Shown: positions 32,601-37,603 of the stretch, in pieces
Numbering within the stretch: position 1 is the first letter of the stretch
Layout: every line of letters starts with the position of its first letter
Assembly: GCF_030035675.1 (NCBI RefSeq)
Contig: NC_084499.1
Location: forward strand, 19,819,953 to 19,883,952
Source: Rhineura floridana
Taxonomy: Eukaryota > Chordata > Lepidosauria > Squamata > Rhineuridae
Direction: 5' to 3'
Length of the DNA: 64,000 nt
Notes under the pieces: generated by a model
Database searches by the model: none
Seen by the model: only the letters and a program-made list of their open reading frames with translations
What the model was told of the DNA's origin: nothing
Position numbers and translations under genes: made by a program

Positions 32601-33350
32601 GTGCTCTGGCCACTGATCTATGGTTCCATCTGCCAGTGGTGAAGTAAGGTTGCAGTCCTCATGGATCTGCATAAAAGACTGAATTAAACTGGGGGCTAGG
32701 AACCTGGGCTATATTGAGTCGGGCTGAGGGTCACATCCGCTTCTGGGCACCCTTTTCGGGGCCGTAGGGAGAGGAGCAAACGGCAGAGTTGGCTAGTCTC
32801 TGCATCTTCTCTGTCGTCCATCCTGACAAGCAAAGAAGCATCATCAGAGTGCAAGGACGCATTCCAGCCAGCTTTTTCTTTCAAAAACAAAAGCACTCAA
32901 GGAGGGTGCAAAGTAGTGCCGGTGAGGGGGGTGGCCTCTGGAGAGTCCCGATGGCCCCGTTCGGCTGCTGGGCCTGGAGCTCCCATCTGCTGCTTTAGCT
33001 GGCACAGCCGTCCTCATAACGATTGCGAGGTAAAGTGTGCAAAACTCTTTGAAAGCTGTTGTTGAGTCCCTTACTTTCATCCTTAAGGCTGTGATTATCC
33101 ATGGGGGAGGGCACTCTGTACATGCTCAGGGGTACCCTTGTTGCATGGTGCCGGAACTACATTCTGGAGCCAAGTCTTGACGTGAGCTTATGCAGGGGTC
33201 TCTCTAACACCACTTGGGGTGTGTATGTTCCTCCTCCCCCCCAATAAAAACATGCTCTCTTTGTCTTCTTTCCAGTGCCTGGAGAAATTTCCCGTGATCC
33301 AGCACTTCAAGTTTGGCAGTTTGCTTTCCATCCAGCCCATCGCATCTTAA
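8644..33350 (+). CDS. PTPA: Serine/threonine-protein phosphatase 2A activator (PTPA/PPP2R4), complete, 10 coding exons
   Basis: PTPA is a peptidyl-prolyl isomerase and ATP-dependent chaperone that activates the PP2A catalytic subunit in cytosol and nucleus. Coding exons are 8644-8668, 14298-14404, 15388-15474, 18909-19034, 19453-19570, 21722-21821, 23133-23257, 24228-24328, 31043-31150 and 33276-33350. All introns are GT-AG and all phases agree. The total is 972 nt, giving 323 residues plus TAA, which equals the common human isoform. The N-terminus [14 protein letters not shown] is followed by a proline run. The fold follows from [10 protein letters not shown] to the end. Conserved segments are [20 protein letters not shown] (about 88-107), [16 protein letters not shown] (about 145-160), [17 protein letters not shown] (212-228), [21 protein letters not shown] (about 249-269) and [13 protein letters not shown]. 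The C-terminus ends LLSIQPIAS, where human has LLPIHPVTSG. No frame breaks are seen. Identification is essentially certain. Confidence 0.98.
8768..8825 (+). mobile_element. MIR-like fragment in PTPA intron 1
   Basis: GGCCTACCTTGCAGGGTTGT followed by TGTAAG resembles the conserved block of the MIR-like SINE. Confidence 0.4.
9090..9165 (+). mobile_element. CR1 LINE 3' end fragment
   Basis: GAGGATTGGACTCGGTGGCC and TTATAGGCCC match the 3' UTR of the CR1 at 63150-63668 (GGAGGCTGGACTCGATGGCC). Confidence 0.65.
9163..9534. mobile_element. Palindromic MITE, family I ('GGTTGTATCCAGTGCT' ends), split by a hAT element
   Basis: GGATTGTATCCAGTGCTGGG opens it. The middle reads GACCCGTTGAAATGAATGGA and the other arm GTGGGTCTCCTTGGAGTAGG. 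After the hAT insertion (9259-9513) it resumes as CATGGGATACAAC, the reverse complement of the start. Relatives are at 13586, 26588, 28905, 36640 and 40225. Confidence 0.75.
9259..9513. mobile_element. hAT-superfamily non-autonomous element with perfect 8-bp target duplication
   Basis: It is 255 bp long. The terminal inverted repeats are CAGTGTCGTAACTAG and (reverse complement of the right end) CAGTGCCATAACTAG, 13 of 15 identical. It is flanked by AGGACCAA at 9251-9258 and 9514-9521. No transposase is encoded. Confidence 0.92.
9535..9866. mobile_element. Foldback element with ~135-bp inverted arms
   Basis: The left arm (TAGGGTTGCCAGG, then TCTGTATCTTTAGGAGAAGA and AGTCAGCCAAGTGCAGGTGT and AATGGGAAAAACCACAAGGT) reappears inverted from 9866 back to about 9730 with only a few differences. 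The short centre is again an inverted repeat (GAAGACCTTGG and CCAAGAGGTCTTC). Flanks GATACAAC and GATGCAAT may be a diverged 8-bp duplication. It lies in PTPA intron 1. Confidence 0.85.
9885..10140 (-). mobile_element. tRNA-derived SINE, family C, with linker
   Basis: Reverse-complement copy: AGTCAGACCCGTTGGCCCAT, CTACACTGACTGGCATCAGC, GGGATTGAACCTTGGACTTC and CTGCATGCAAAGCAGGTGCT, followed by the linker (reverse of CAGAATCGTGAGACTAG). Confidence 0.85.
10300..10372 (-). mobile_element. L2 LINE 3' tail fragment
   Basis: TTTATTTATTAAATTTATATACCGCCC is the reverse of the standard L2 end (GGGCGGTATATAAATTTAATAAATAAA). Confidence 0.65.
10770..10890 (-). mobile_element. CR1-type LINE 3' end
   Basis: AAGAAGAGCCTGGATGCTCG, CTAGTCCAGCATTCTGTTCT and CACAGTGGCCAATCAG in the reverse orientation. 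Confidence 0.75.
10893..11404. other. PTPA intron 1, no assigned feature
   Basis: Unique-looking intronic DNA. I see no coding or known repeat. Confidence 0.4.
11405..11530. mobile_element. Palindromic MITE, family H, degraded
   Basis: GTCCAGATGTTTTAGACTAA and GATGGGAGTTGTACTTCAAA with TATCTGGAAGGCGCCAGGTT follow the family H pattern (CCTCCAGATGTTG...CAACATCTGGAGGGCC). Confidence 0.55.
11638..11705 (+). mobile_element. MIR-like fragment
   Basis: TCTACCTTATAGGGTTGTCG followed by TAAAGATAACGGCTGAGGTG and CTTTGAACTG resembles the MIR/L2-like 3' block. Confidence 0.4.
12068..12331 (+). mobile_element. Family C SINE pair (partial first unit, linker, partial second unit)
   Basis: First unit: CCTGGAGAGCTGCTGCCAGA to TATAAGGCAGCCTCC. 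Linker: CAGAACGATGAGGACTAG at 12167-12184. Second unit: GAGCCATAGCTCTGTGGCAA through CATGCACAAGGTCCC to TAATGCAGCTTCCTAG, with an internal deletion. Confidence 0.8.
12335..13017. other. PTPA intron 1, no assigned feature
   Basis: Open frames on both strands here have no recognisable family and no splice-supported link to PTPA. Confidence 0.4.
13018..13160. mobile_element. Palindromic MITE, family H
   Basis: GTGTGGGGAATCTTGGGCCC and TCCAGATGTAGCTGAACGAC face GGCAATGTCTGGAGGGCCAA and AGGTTCCCCACGCCTG. The centre has GGCCAACGGCCAGGGATGCT. Ends read CAGGNGTGGGGAA, as in hAT-type MITEs. Confidence 0.75.
13160..13310 (-). mobile_element. CR1-type LINE 3' fragment, degraded
   Basis: ATTAGGCAAAAGGGCCCCCT and AATCCAGCATGCCGGTTCC keep the layout of the CR1-type 3' end on the reverse strand. 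Confidence 0.45.
13586..13710. mobile_element. Palindromic MITE, family I
   Basis: GCTGTATCCAGTGGTAGCCC and GACCCATTGAAATGAATGGA face TAATTTCAGTGGGTCTACTC and GGCATGGGACACAACCC. Confidence 0.75.
14298..14404 (+). CDS. PTPA: PTPA coding exon 2
   Basis: The exon lies between the acceptor TTTTCCAG and the donor GTATGG, with phase 1 in and 0 out. It encodes residues 9-44: a Glu/Ala/Pro-rich linker with five prolines, then [20 protein letters not shown], the first conserved PTPA segment. Confidence 0.97.
14535..14655. mobile_element. Palindromic MITE, family H
   Basis: GGGTGGAGAATCTTTGGCCC, TCCAGATGTTGCTGGACTAC and, inverted, GACATCTGGAGGGCCACAG. It lies 130 bp after PTPA exon 2. Confidence 0.8.
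14943..15170 (-). mobile_element. CR1-type LINE 3' end
   Basis: GAACAGCCTGGCTGCTGGAT, CTAGTCCAGCATCCTGTCCT, GCAGTGGCCAACCAGATG and CATAGCCGTTGTGGCTG in reverse orientation, within PTPA intron 2. Confidence 0.8.
15388..15474 (+). CDS. PTPA: PTPA coding exon 3
   Basis: Residues 45-73 ([20 protein letters not shown] and so on to KVSE) lie between an A-rich acceptor ending ACAG and the donor GTGGGC. It is phase 0 at both ends. Confidence 0.97.
15629..15835 (+). mobile_element. tRNA-derived SINE, family C, nearly complete
   Basis: GGGCCACGTAGCTCAGTGGT, TTGCATGCAGAAGGTCCCAG, GGTTCAATCCCTGACAGCAT, GCTGCTGCCAGTCAGTGTTG and GATGGACCAATAGTCTGATT. Confidence 0.9.
15950..16200 (-). mobile_element. L2-like LINE 3' region, degraded
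   Basis: The minus strand encodes [15 protein letters not shown], the eroded C-terminus corresponding to NSLPEEIRLAPTVLSF in the 5735-7153 copy. Confidence 0.6.
16268..16385. mobile_element. Palindromic MITE, family H
   Basis: GGTCTTCCAGATGTTGTTGG and ACTCCAACTCCCATCAGCCC face GATGTAGTCCAGCAACTGAT. Confidence 0.7.
17085..17340 (-). mobile_element. tRNA-derived SINE, family C, with linker
   Basis: The reverse linker CTAGTCCTCGTCGTTATG (about 17111) is followed by the reverse SINE: CTCACACTGACTGGTAGCAG, GGGATTGAACTGGGGGTCTT and GAGCCACGG at the head end. Confidence 0.85.
18275..18445 (+). mobile_element. tRNA-derived SINE, family C
   Basis: GGGCCATCGCTCGGTGGTGG, CATGCAAAAGGTCCGAGGTT, CAATCCCTGGCATCTACAAG and GACCAATGGTCTGACGGGAT. 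Confidence 0.85.
18690..18770 (-). mobile_element. L2 LINE 3' end fragment
   Basis: An AAT/ATT-rich tail, then TTTATACCCCGCCCTTCCTC and CCAGAGGAACCCAAGGTGGG, the reverse of the L2 3' UTR. Confidence 0.7.
18909..19034 (+). CDS. PTPA: PTPA coding exon 4
   Basis: Residues 74-115 begin [20 protein letters not shown] and end WYAKLDQ. The acceptor has a long C tract, the donor is GTAAGA, and the exon is phase 0 at both ends. Confidence 0.97.
19178..19287. mobile_element. Hairpin-forming palindromic MITE in PTPA intron 4
   Basis: TTGGCTCCATGTCGGGGTGG, GAATCTGCTCTGGGTTTTAG and CCC face GGGCTAGAACCCGGAGCAGA and CCCCACTGACATGGAGCCA. The arms are about 48 bp around a ~15-base loop. It lies 145 bp after exon 4 and 165 bp before exon 5. 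Confidence 0.8.
19453..19570 (+). CDS. PTPA: PTPA coding exon 5
   Basis: Residues 116-154 plus one base, [11 protein letters not shown] through [13 protein letters not shown]. This carries the conserved Gly-Asn-Ser-x-Arg-Ile-Asp-Tyr-Gly-Thr-Gly motif. The acceptor is TTTTTAG and the donor GTATCT. Confidence 0.97.
19571..21473. other. PTPA intron 5, mostly unassigned; degenerate internal repeat near 20500-20790
   Basis: No known repeat in most of it. From about 20510 to 20790, four blocks repeat the pattern of a purine-rich GACAGGAC/GACAGAGAATGTAC phrase, then CACATTCCCCAAAGCCTGTT or CACCTTCCCCAAGGCTTGTT, then GGA-rich sequence. This looks like an eroded tandem repeat of roughly 60-70 bp units. 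A 246-codon open frame crosses it but has no recognisable domain. Confidence 0.4.
21474..21610 (+). mobile_element. Old LINE/SINE 3' end fragment
   Basis: GATTGTAAGCTCCTTGGGGG and CAGAGACTGG, with an AATAATAATAAA tail, is a phrase common in ancient amniote interspersed repeats. The family is uncertain. Confidence 0.4.
21722..21821 (+). CDS. PTPA: PTPA coding exon 6
   Basis: Residues 155-187 plus two bases, (G)[20 protein letters not shown] and so on to FKVFN(R). The acceptor is TGTCTCAG and the donor GTGAAG. Phase is 1 in and 2 out. Confidence 0.97.
21825..23130. other. PTPA intron 6, little recognised
   Basis: A MIR-like scrap (CTTTCAGGGTTGTTGTAAGG) lies near 22010. A C-rich tract is at 22427. 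Otherwise nothing is assigned. Confidence 0.4.
23133..23257 (+). CDS. PTPA: PTPA coding exon 7
   Basis: Residues 189-229, [20 protein letters not shown] and then [20 protein letters not shown]. This is the most conserved stretch of the family and part of the isomerase cleft. The donor is GTAAGG, with phase 2 in and 1 out. Confidence 0.98.
24228..24328 (+). CDS. PTPA: PTPA coding exon 8
   Basis: Residues 230-263, [20 protein letters not shown] and on to LECILFITE. The acceptor is TTTCCCAG and the donor GTAAGG. A (CTCTCC)n simple repeat starts just after the donor. Confidence 0.97.
24345..24402. repeat. (CTCTCC)n simple repeat
   Basis: A run of CTCT and CCCTCT units starts 16 bases after the PTPA exon 8 donor. 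Confidence 0.9.
24598..24700 (-). mobile_element. Family C SINE, head half
   Basis: CTAACCTGGAGCTGCTGGGT, ATCGAACCTGGGACCCTCTG and CCACCACTGAGTGATGTGGC in reverse orientation. Confidence 0.75.
25565..25700 (-). mobile_element. L2-like LINE 3' fragment
   Basis: TTTTTATTTAAAAGTGTTTC, TAAACGGCTTAATATTTTTA and AAAACCAATATCCATTAAAA resemble a reverse L2-type 3' UTR variant. Confidence 0.5.
25795..26345 (-). mobile_element. CR1-clade LINE 3' end with C-terminal coding remnant
   Basis: The minus strand encodes [60 protein letters not shown] and [20 protein letters not shown], a typical CR1 C-terminus. The 3' UTR with GAACAGGATGGTGGATTAGG and a GTTCTTAGGTTCTTA-type end follows. Coding and UTR are contiguous, so this is a good reference copy for the shorter fragments in the window. 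Confidence 0.88.
26588..26705. mobile_element. Palindromic MITE, family I
   Basis: GGGGTTGTATCCAGTGCTCC and ATGGACATGGCTAACTTCAA face GTGGGCCTCCTCTGAGTAGA and GGTGGGTGCAACCC. Confidence 0.7.
26720..26900. mobile_element. Palindromic MITE with 'AGAGATGTGAAGRCCYGG' ends
   Basis: AGAAATGTGAACGCCTGGGG faces CCCCAGGTCTTCACATCTCT. The interior has G and C homopolymer runs. A shorter relative sits inside the family I copy at 36722-36797. Confidence 0.65.
27140..27250. mobile_element. Palindromic MITE, family H, degraded
   Basis: ACACGGTGCCGGACTTCCAA, CTCTCATCATCCCTGGCAGT and GATTGGAGTTGTAGACCAAC with AACAGCTTGGGGAAGGC keep the family layout. Confidence 0.5.
27255..28460. other. PTPA intron 8, no assigned feature
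   Basis: A (CCCT)n tract lies near 27627. The remaining sequence is unique-looking, and a 231-codon minus-strand frame has no recognisable domain. Confidence 0.35.
28465..28595 (-). mobile_element. Family C SINE, 3' part
   Basis: GAAGTTGCCTTATACTGAGT, CAGACTGTTGGCTCATCTAC, CTCTCCAGGGTTTCAGGCAA and AGCTCTACCTGGAGACG. It stands head to head with the next SINE. Confidence 0.8.
28605..28840 (+). mobile_element. Linker plus family C SINE
   Basis: Linker CAGAACAATGAGGACTAG (28620-28637), then TTGTAGCTCAGTGGCAGAGC, CATCTCCAGCCAGGGCTGGG, CCTGAAACCCTGGAGAGCCA and GGTGGACCAGTGGTCTGACT. Confidence 0.88.
28905..28995. mobile_element. Palindromic MITE, family I, degraded
   Basis: GTTGTGTTCAGCTAAGTCCC and AACTTCAACGGGTCTACTCT follow the family I order. 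Confidence 0.55.
29783..29872 (+). mobile_element. CR1-type LINE 3' end
   Basis: GGATTGGCCACCGTGAGAAC, AGGCTGCTGCATTAGATGGG, TGATCCAGCAAGCCACTCCT and TATGTTCTTA. Confidence 0.8.
29880..30544. other. PTPA intron 8, no assigned feature
   Basis: A (GT)n/(GA)n patch lies near 30206-30240. Otherwise unique-looking. Confidence 0.35.
30545..30660 (+). mobile_element. L2-like 3' end
   Basis: GTGAGCCACTTTGGGCATGT, AAGCGGCATACAAATTGAAA and a TAATAATAATA tail, followed by TTGTAAGCCTGCGGTCAGGG. Confidence 0.6.
30663..30890 (+). mobile_element. Sauria-type SINE (tRNA head, BovB-like tail)
   Basis: AGAGAGCCAGTGTGGCGTAG, GGTTCGAATCCCCACACAGC (B box), CCTTGGGCCAGTCACTGCCT, GGCGATGGTAAAACCACCTC, CGCTTACCATGAAAACCCTC and GGGATTGACTTGAAGGCAGT. 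It is essentially full length. The BovB-like tail implies BovB mobilisation. Confidence 0.9.
31043..31150 (+). CDS. PTPA: PTPA coding exon 9
   Basis: Residues 264-299, [20 protein letters not shown] and on to LIRMYRAE. It is phase 0 at both ends, with acceptor TCTTGCAG and donor GTGAGG. It follows the largest intron after intron 1, about 6.7 kb. Confidence 0.97.
31978..32310 (-). mobile_element. L2 LINE 3' UTR copy
   Basis: TTTATTTATTTATTTGATTT, ATATCCCGCCCTTCCTCCTT and GAGCCCAGGGCGGCAAACAA, then AAAACA-rich sequence and AAAAAGCAATTCCAACACAG. It has the same order as 56038-56349. It lies in PTPA intron 9. Confidence 0.85.
32400..32690 (-). mobile_element. Family C SINE pair with two linkers
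   Basis: A reverse linker (CCAGTCCTCATGACTCTG, about 32417), then the reverse SINE (CCTTATACTGAGTCAGACTG, GATTGAACCTGGCACCTTCT and GCATGCAAAGCAGGTGCTCT), then another linker-like GCAGTCCTCATGGATCTG near 32650. Confidence 0.85.
33276..33350 (+). CDS. PTPA: PTPA coding exon 10 (last)
   Basis: Residues 300-323, [20 protein letters not shown] then PIAS, followed by TAA at 33348. The acceptor is CTTTCCAG. Confidence 0.97.
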   Translation, partial: CLEKFPVIQHFKFGSLLSIQPIAS

Positions 33351-33729
33351 GGAGGTTTTTGAGGGTGCTCTTTTCCCTTGAGTGGTGGGGCAGGGGGCAC
33401 AAAGCCTCGGAGAGAGCAGGGTGCAGCCAGAGTTCTTCCTGGTCACCCCCCACCCCTACCCCTCATGCAGACGCAGCCCACTCATTCCTGCGGATTGTCT
33501 GATATTTTTGCAGCATATTATTTTTGGGGGGGCGGGAGGGGGGATTGAAAGGAAGGGGGAAAAACCAGGAAGAGTTTCTGCAGCACTTGAAGAATCTTGT
33601 GTTTGAAGACGGGGAAGAAGCCCACCTTGGCATGTGAGCGCTCGCCTTTTGACACTGGACCACAGCAATCTTCTCTCTTTCTCTGTCTCTCTCTGCACAG
33701 GACTGGCCTTTGCCCCTGATTTTTTATTT

Positions 33730-33770
33730 TAATATATATATATATGTGTATATATATATATATATAAAGG
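33730..33770. repeat. (TA)n/(TG) simple repeat in PTPA 3' UTR
   Basis: ATATATATATATATGTGTATATATA tract. Confidence 0.9.
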
Positions 33771-34024
33771 CCTGCTGTATATTGATCCAGGGAATAATCA
33801 AAGTTCTAACACTGAGCAGGGCAGGGGAGATCTGACTGCTCGGACTGTTCTCTGGGTGCGTTGTCACATTTGGCAGAACGGAAACGGGAGGAGGGAAGAA
33901 AAAGCGAAGGTTGTGCTTTTTGGGCTGAGTGGGTGGTGAGCTTTTGTGCGTGCGTGTGAGTCGGTAGCTGCCTTAGAAATCAGGCAGTTGGAGAGGGTGT
34001 GTGTGTGTACGTTTCAACTGGATT

Positions 34025-34160
34025 ATTTGGAGCCATAGGCTAGGAATGAGGGGCCTGTGGCCCTCCCCATGTTGCTCAGCGACCTCTCCCGTCACTCCTG
34101 GCCACTGGCCCCGCTTGGCGCAGGGGCTGATGGGCGTTGTCGTTCAGCGACCTTGGGAGG
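34025..34160. mobile_element. Palindromic MITE, family H, in PTPA 3' UTR
   Basis: GGCCTGTGGCCCTCCCCATG, TTGCTCAGCGACCTCTCCCG and CTGGCCACTGGCC face GATGGGCGTTGTCGTTCAGC. Diverged. Confidence 0.6.
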
Positions 34161-34834
34161 GCTGCAGGTTCGGTGGAAGAGCTGAGGAATGAAACCGCGT
34201 CTTCCTGTCTCTGCGCTCCATCTTCCCCATGTGGCCCCAGCCAAAAGCATCAGGGCACACACTGCTTTTCCCCTCCTGCCAGGGGGGCTTGCTTTGGAAC
34301 TGTGTGGGGCCAGGGGGAGCGGGCCGCATTGCTGTAAGAGCAGCGTCCCCCCCCCCAGCTGTTCTGTTAGAGGTAGTGGTTGTTTTTTTAGCTTAGGCCA
34401 TGGCTGTCCGCACCTTGCTGGGCTCCCAGTTCTCACGAACCCTAACCACTGGTCATGCTGGTCAGTGCTGCTGAGAGTTGGGCAACCAGCAACATCGGGA
34501 GGGGGAGGCAGCAGGTAACCCACCCAGCCCCTGCCCGGATCATAGGGACAAGATGGCTACACCCCCATCTCCTCTAGGCTGGGAGTGGAGCAGGGCAGCC
34601 AAGTATACACAGGGTTTGGTCTTTCTTTTTTTGGTCTAACCCCCCCCCCCTTCCATCTCCATCTCGTTGCTTCAGGGCAGAGTCCGGGTTTAAAACCCGG
34701 CGGGTTCAGAGGGGCTGCTCCTCCTTTGCTTGGAGATTTTTGGTAGCATTCCCACAGCTAACTGCCGATGGGATTTAAAAAAAACAAAACGCCTCTTTTC
34801 ATAAATCACATATTAAATTAAAATCAAATCCTTA

Positions 34835-34950
34835 TCGGTGGGGAACCTGTGATCCTGCAGATGTGGTTGGACCACAGCTCCCACCGTCCCTGGCCATTGG
34901 CCATGCTGGCTGCAGAGAGTTGTAGTCCAACAAACTCCCCACCGCTGATC
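34835..34950. mobile_element. Palindromic MITE, family H
   Basis: CGGTGGGGAACCTGTGATCC and GATGTGGTTGGACCACAGCT face GAGAGTTGTAGTCCAACAAA and CTCCCCACCGCTGAT. A partial relative follows near 35050-35120. Confidence 0.7.
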
Positions 34951-35616
34951 TAAGAAGAGGCATTCCCCCCTCTCTCATATGAGGGAATGCCTCTTCTGAA
35001 TAGAGGCATTCTTCCTGCTCTTGCACAGCGGTAGAGAATGTGCTTCTTGGGTTAGGGACAGGGAACCTGTGGCCCTTGACCTTTGGCAGAGGTGGAGTCC
35101 AACATCTGGAAGGCCTCTCCGTTCCCCGTCCCTGCCCTCCGTGAATGTTTTTATCGTAGGTTGGAAATTGCAAGGTGGCAGCTGTGTTGTGTTTCCCAGT
35201 TGTGAAATCGCAGGCCCTGTCGACATCCTCAAAACCCAATCTCCAACCTGTTTCAACGGTGACACGGCTCGCCAGCAGAGAACCCTGGTCCTTTTCCTTT
35301 GGGGAGTGGGAAGAAATGGGTGGCCCCCCCAAACTAAGGATTCCAAGTACTGTTGCCAAACTTATAATGAGATGCTCTGGAGAGAGGCAGGGCAATTGCC
35401 CCTGCTTAAAGCTGGTTCAAATGTGTCCTGTCCTCACGTGCCCTGCCGAGGCGAGCTGCCTGCAAAGGCTGTAAGCTGCACTTGCTTGCAAACAGGCCTC
35501 CAGAACTTGTTTTGCACCCACCGAGTCAAAACGCACCCTCCTTCCACATAGGAAAATGGTCTGTCGGGGGATCGATATCAACCTTCTGGGTTTGCTGGTC
35601 TGCTAGTGATTTTTGC

Positions 35617-35622
35617 AATAAA
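35617..35622 (+). promoter_or_regulatory. Poly(A) signal candidate for PTPA
   Basis: Canonical AATAAA in an A-rich cluster, with TGTGTTG-type downstream sequence. It is the first strong candidate after the stop in sequence that is not obviously a repeat tail. Confidence 0.4.
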
Positions 35623-35644
35623 ATAAAATAAAAAGTCAGGGAGG

Positions 35645-36495
35645 CTTTTGGGAACATGGCTGCGTGTTCCCTCGGTAACGCTCGTCTGGTCCGCTTTGTG
35701 TTGCCAATGTCCTACCAAGTCCTTAGCAAGCCCTGAGGGTCCTGTATCGCATGGGCCTTTGCGTGTGCAAGCTCACAGCTCATTGTTACTACTTTAGATT
35801 TTATTGTACTGAGGGATGCATCAGGCCTCTGCTGCCTAAGAGCTAGCAGAACCTCCCCCCCGAACCCTTAAATGTTTGCTTGGTTCAGCTTGAGGTAAAG
35901 CAGCAAAATAGAACCTGGCTCTAGTTTGCCAAGAACTATCCTGGTTCTAAACTAGGCAAAAAATCATCCTCTGTCCATTTCAGCCAATGCTGGCCATGTT
36001 ATCTTTGCTAGGTTAGGCTGGTTTCTCCTAGGATCAGATTTCTGTCCTGGTTCCCTGCCCACTAGTGAAGTTTAGTAGTGGTGGTAGGATTTTTTTTTTT
36101 TTTGCTTCTTGGAGAGGGCTTGTTTTTTAAAGAAATAACTTTAGGCATTGCCAAAAATTGTCTCCCCCTCCTTCCCCCCTCCCAAGGCCTGGAATCTGCT
36201 ACTTTGGACAGGTGTGTTTGCGTGTGGACTGTCTCGGCTGCTCTAGAGGTGGCTGTGTCTTGGTCACGCACCACCTCTGCTGGTCCTTGCTATGCTCTCA
36301 GCACTCCCAGGCCTGCCTGAAGGATATTCCAGCATTTAATTCAGACTCCCCCCCCCCTTTCCGAATAACCAAATAAATCCGCCAGCTCCACGGAAAGAGA
36401 GGCCAAACGGGAAGGGTCTGCCGAGGTGGGCAGGCTGCATCTCTTCTATGTCTGCTTTGATCCGAAATGTCTTCTGATTCTCGTGGCTGAGGATT
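35645..36495. other. Intergenic, no assigned feature
   Basis: Begins the roughly 15.7 kb interval between the convergent PTPA and IER5L 3' ends. No coding or repeat family recognised here. Confidence 0.4.
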
Positions 36496-36499
36496 GTAG

Positions 36500-36610
36500 G
36501 TTTTTGGGGAACCTGTGGCCCTCCAGATGTTGGGCTCTCATCAGCCAATAGTGCCAGAGGTTGTGGGCACTGGCATCCGGCGTCATCTGGATGACTGCAG
36601 GCATTCCCCA
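36500..36610. mobile_element. Palindromic MITE, family H, shortened
   Basis: TTTGGGGAACCTGTGGCCCT and CCAGATGTTGGGCTCTCATC face CATCTGGATGACTGCAGGCA and TTCCCCATCCC. Confidence 0.65.
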
Positions 36611-36639
36611 TCCCTTTATCCTACATGTGAAAATACTAT

Positions 36640-36860
36640 ATGCCTAATAGGTGGGAATGAACTCAGGTTGTGTCGTGATAGACCTGTTGAGAGGTGTCCC
36701 ACTGAAATTGATGGACATGACTAGAGATGTGAAGGCCCAGGAAAAAAAAGTAAAATGGGGAGAAAACTGTTCACCCCCCCCCCAGTTTTTCTTCTAGACA
36801 CGACTAACTTGGGCCCATTAATTTCAATGGGTCTCCTCCGAGTAGTTGGATACAAACCCC
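36640..36860. mobile_element. Family I MITE interrupted by another MITE (36722-36797)
   Basis: GTGTCCCACTGAAATTGATG and GACATGACTAG, then AGAGATGTGAAGGCCCAGGA to TTTTTCTTCTAGACACGACT, then AACTTGGGCCCATTAATTTC and AATGGGTCTCCTCCGAGTAG with TTGGATACAAACCC. Confidence 0.65.
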
Positions 36861-36924
36861 TCCCCTTTATCCCATCAAGTTAAAAGCTGCACTCCTTCCC
36901 TCCCCCCCCCAAATCTCTCCACGC

Positions 36925-37085
36925 TGTTCTTCAACCATGGGTCCTGAAGACGATGTGAGACTACAATTCCCATCAACCTCAGGCAGCTTAACCAACGGCC
37001 AAGGATGATGGAAGTTGTAGTCCAACAATATCAGTTGAGGTCCAACATCAGCGGACCCGAGGTCGAAGAACAGTGATGCAGACGA
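36925..37085. mobile_element. Palindromic MITE, family H-like
   Basis: GACTACAATTCCCATCAACC and GGCCAAGGATGATGGAAGTT, then GTAGTCCAACAATATCAGTT. The outer ends read TTCTTCAACC and GGTCGAAGAA. Confidence 0.6.
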
Positions 37086-37603
37086 CTTCTTAAGGAAGCT
37101 GACGTTGGCCTGAGTGAGAGGTTTCACATTTTGGGGTGCACCAAAAGCATTGCTTTTCTTTGTTCTGCCGTTGGTCGAACAGGCGCGGCAGGTTTTTGAA
37201 CAAATAGAGGGGATGGGAAGGTTGCTGAACCTGTTTAACCAAGAGCAGGTAAACGGAGCCATCAGGATAGGGAATCTCTCGTTCAGATGGCCTTCAACTC
37301 CCCAAGAAAGGGGGGGGAGGTTGGACTCTGGAAAGCCAAAGGGTGGCCTACCTCTGCTGTAGAACTTCTAATGCGACTCGATGCTTAGGCAAGTTAAGCA
37401 AGCCCCCTTGCCTCTATCACAAAAAGGGGGGCAGACAGTAGACAGGTCACACGTGTGAGGCTAACTTGCACATTAGAAAAGAGTTGCCCCCGCCCTTTAC
37501 GGTATACTCATCATACTTAAAGAGGACTTAATTTGGCATTAACGAATGCTGACTAACCTCTGTTGGCTGTCAGTGGTGTAACAGCTGCCTTCATACTCTG
37601 CTG

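Larger units (their letters stand above)
33351..35640 (+). other. PTPA 3' UTR (inferred)
   Basis: No convincing coding is seen after the PTPA stop. A (TA/TG)n tract sits near 33730-33770. Two palindromic MITEs (34025-34160 and 34835-34950) are probably part of the transcript. AATAAA occurs at 35617-35622 in an AATAAAATAAAATAAAA run and is followed by a GT-rich stretch near 35690. That makes it the best poly(A) candidate, implying a 3' UTR of about 2.3 kb. Confidence 0.5.
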
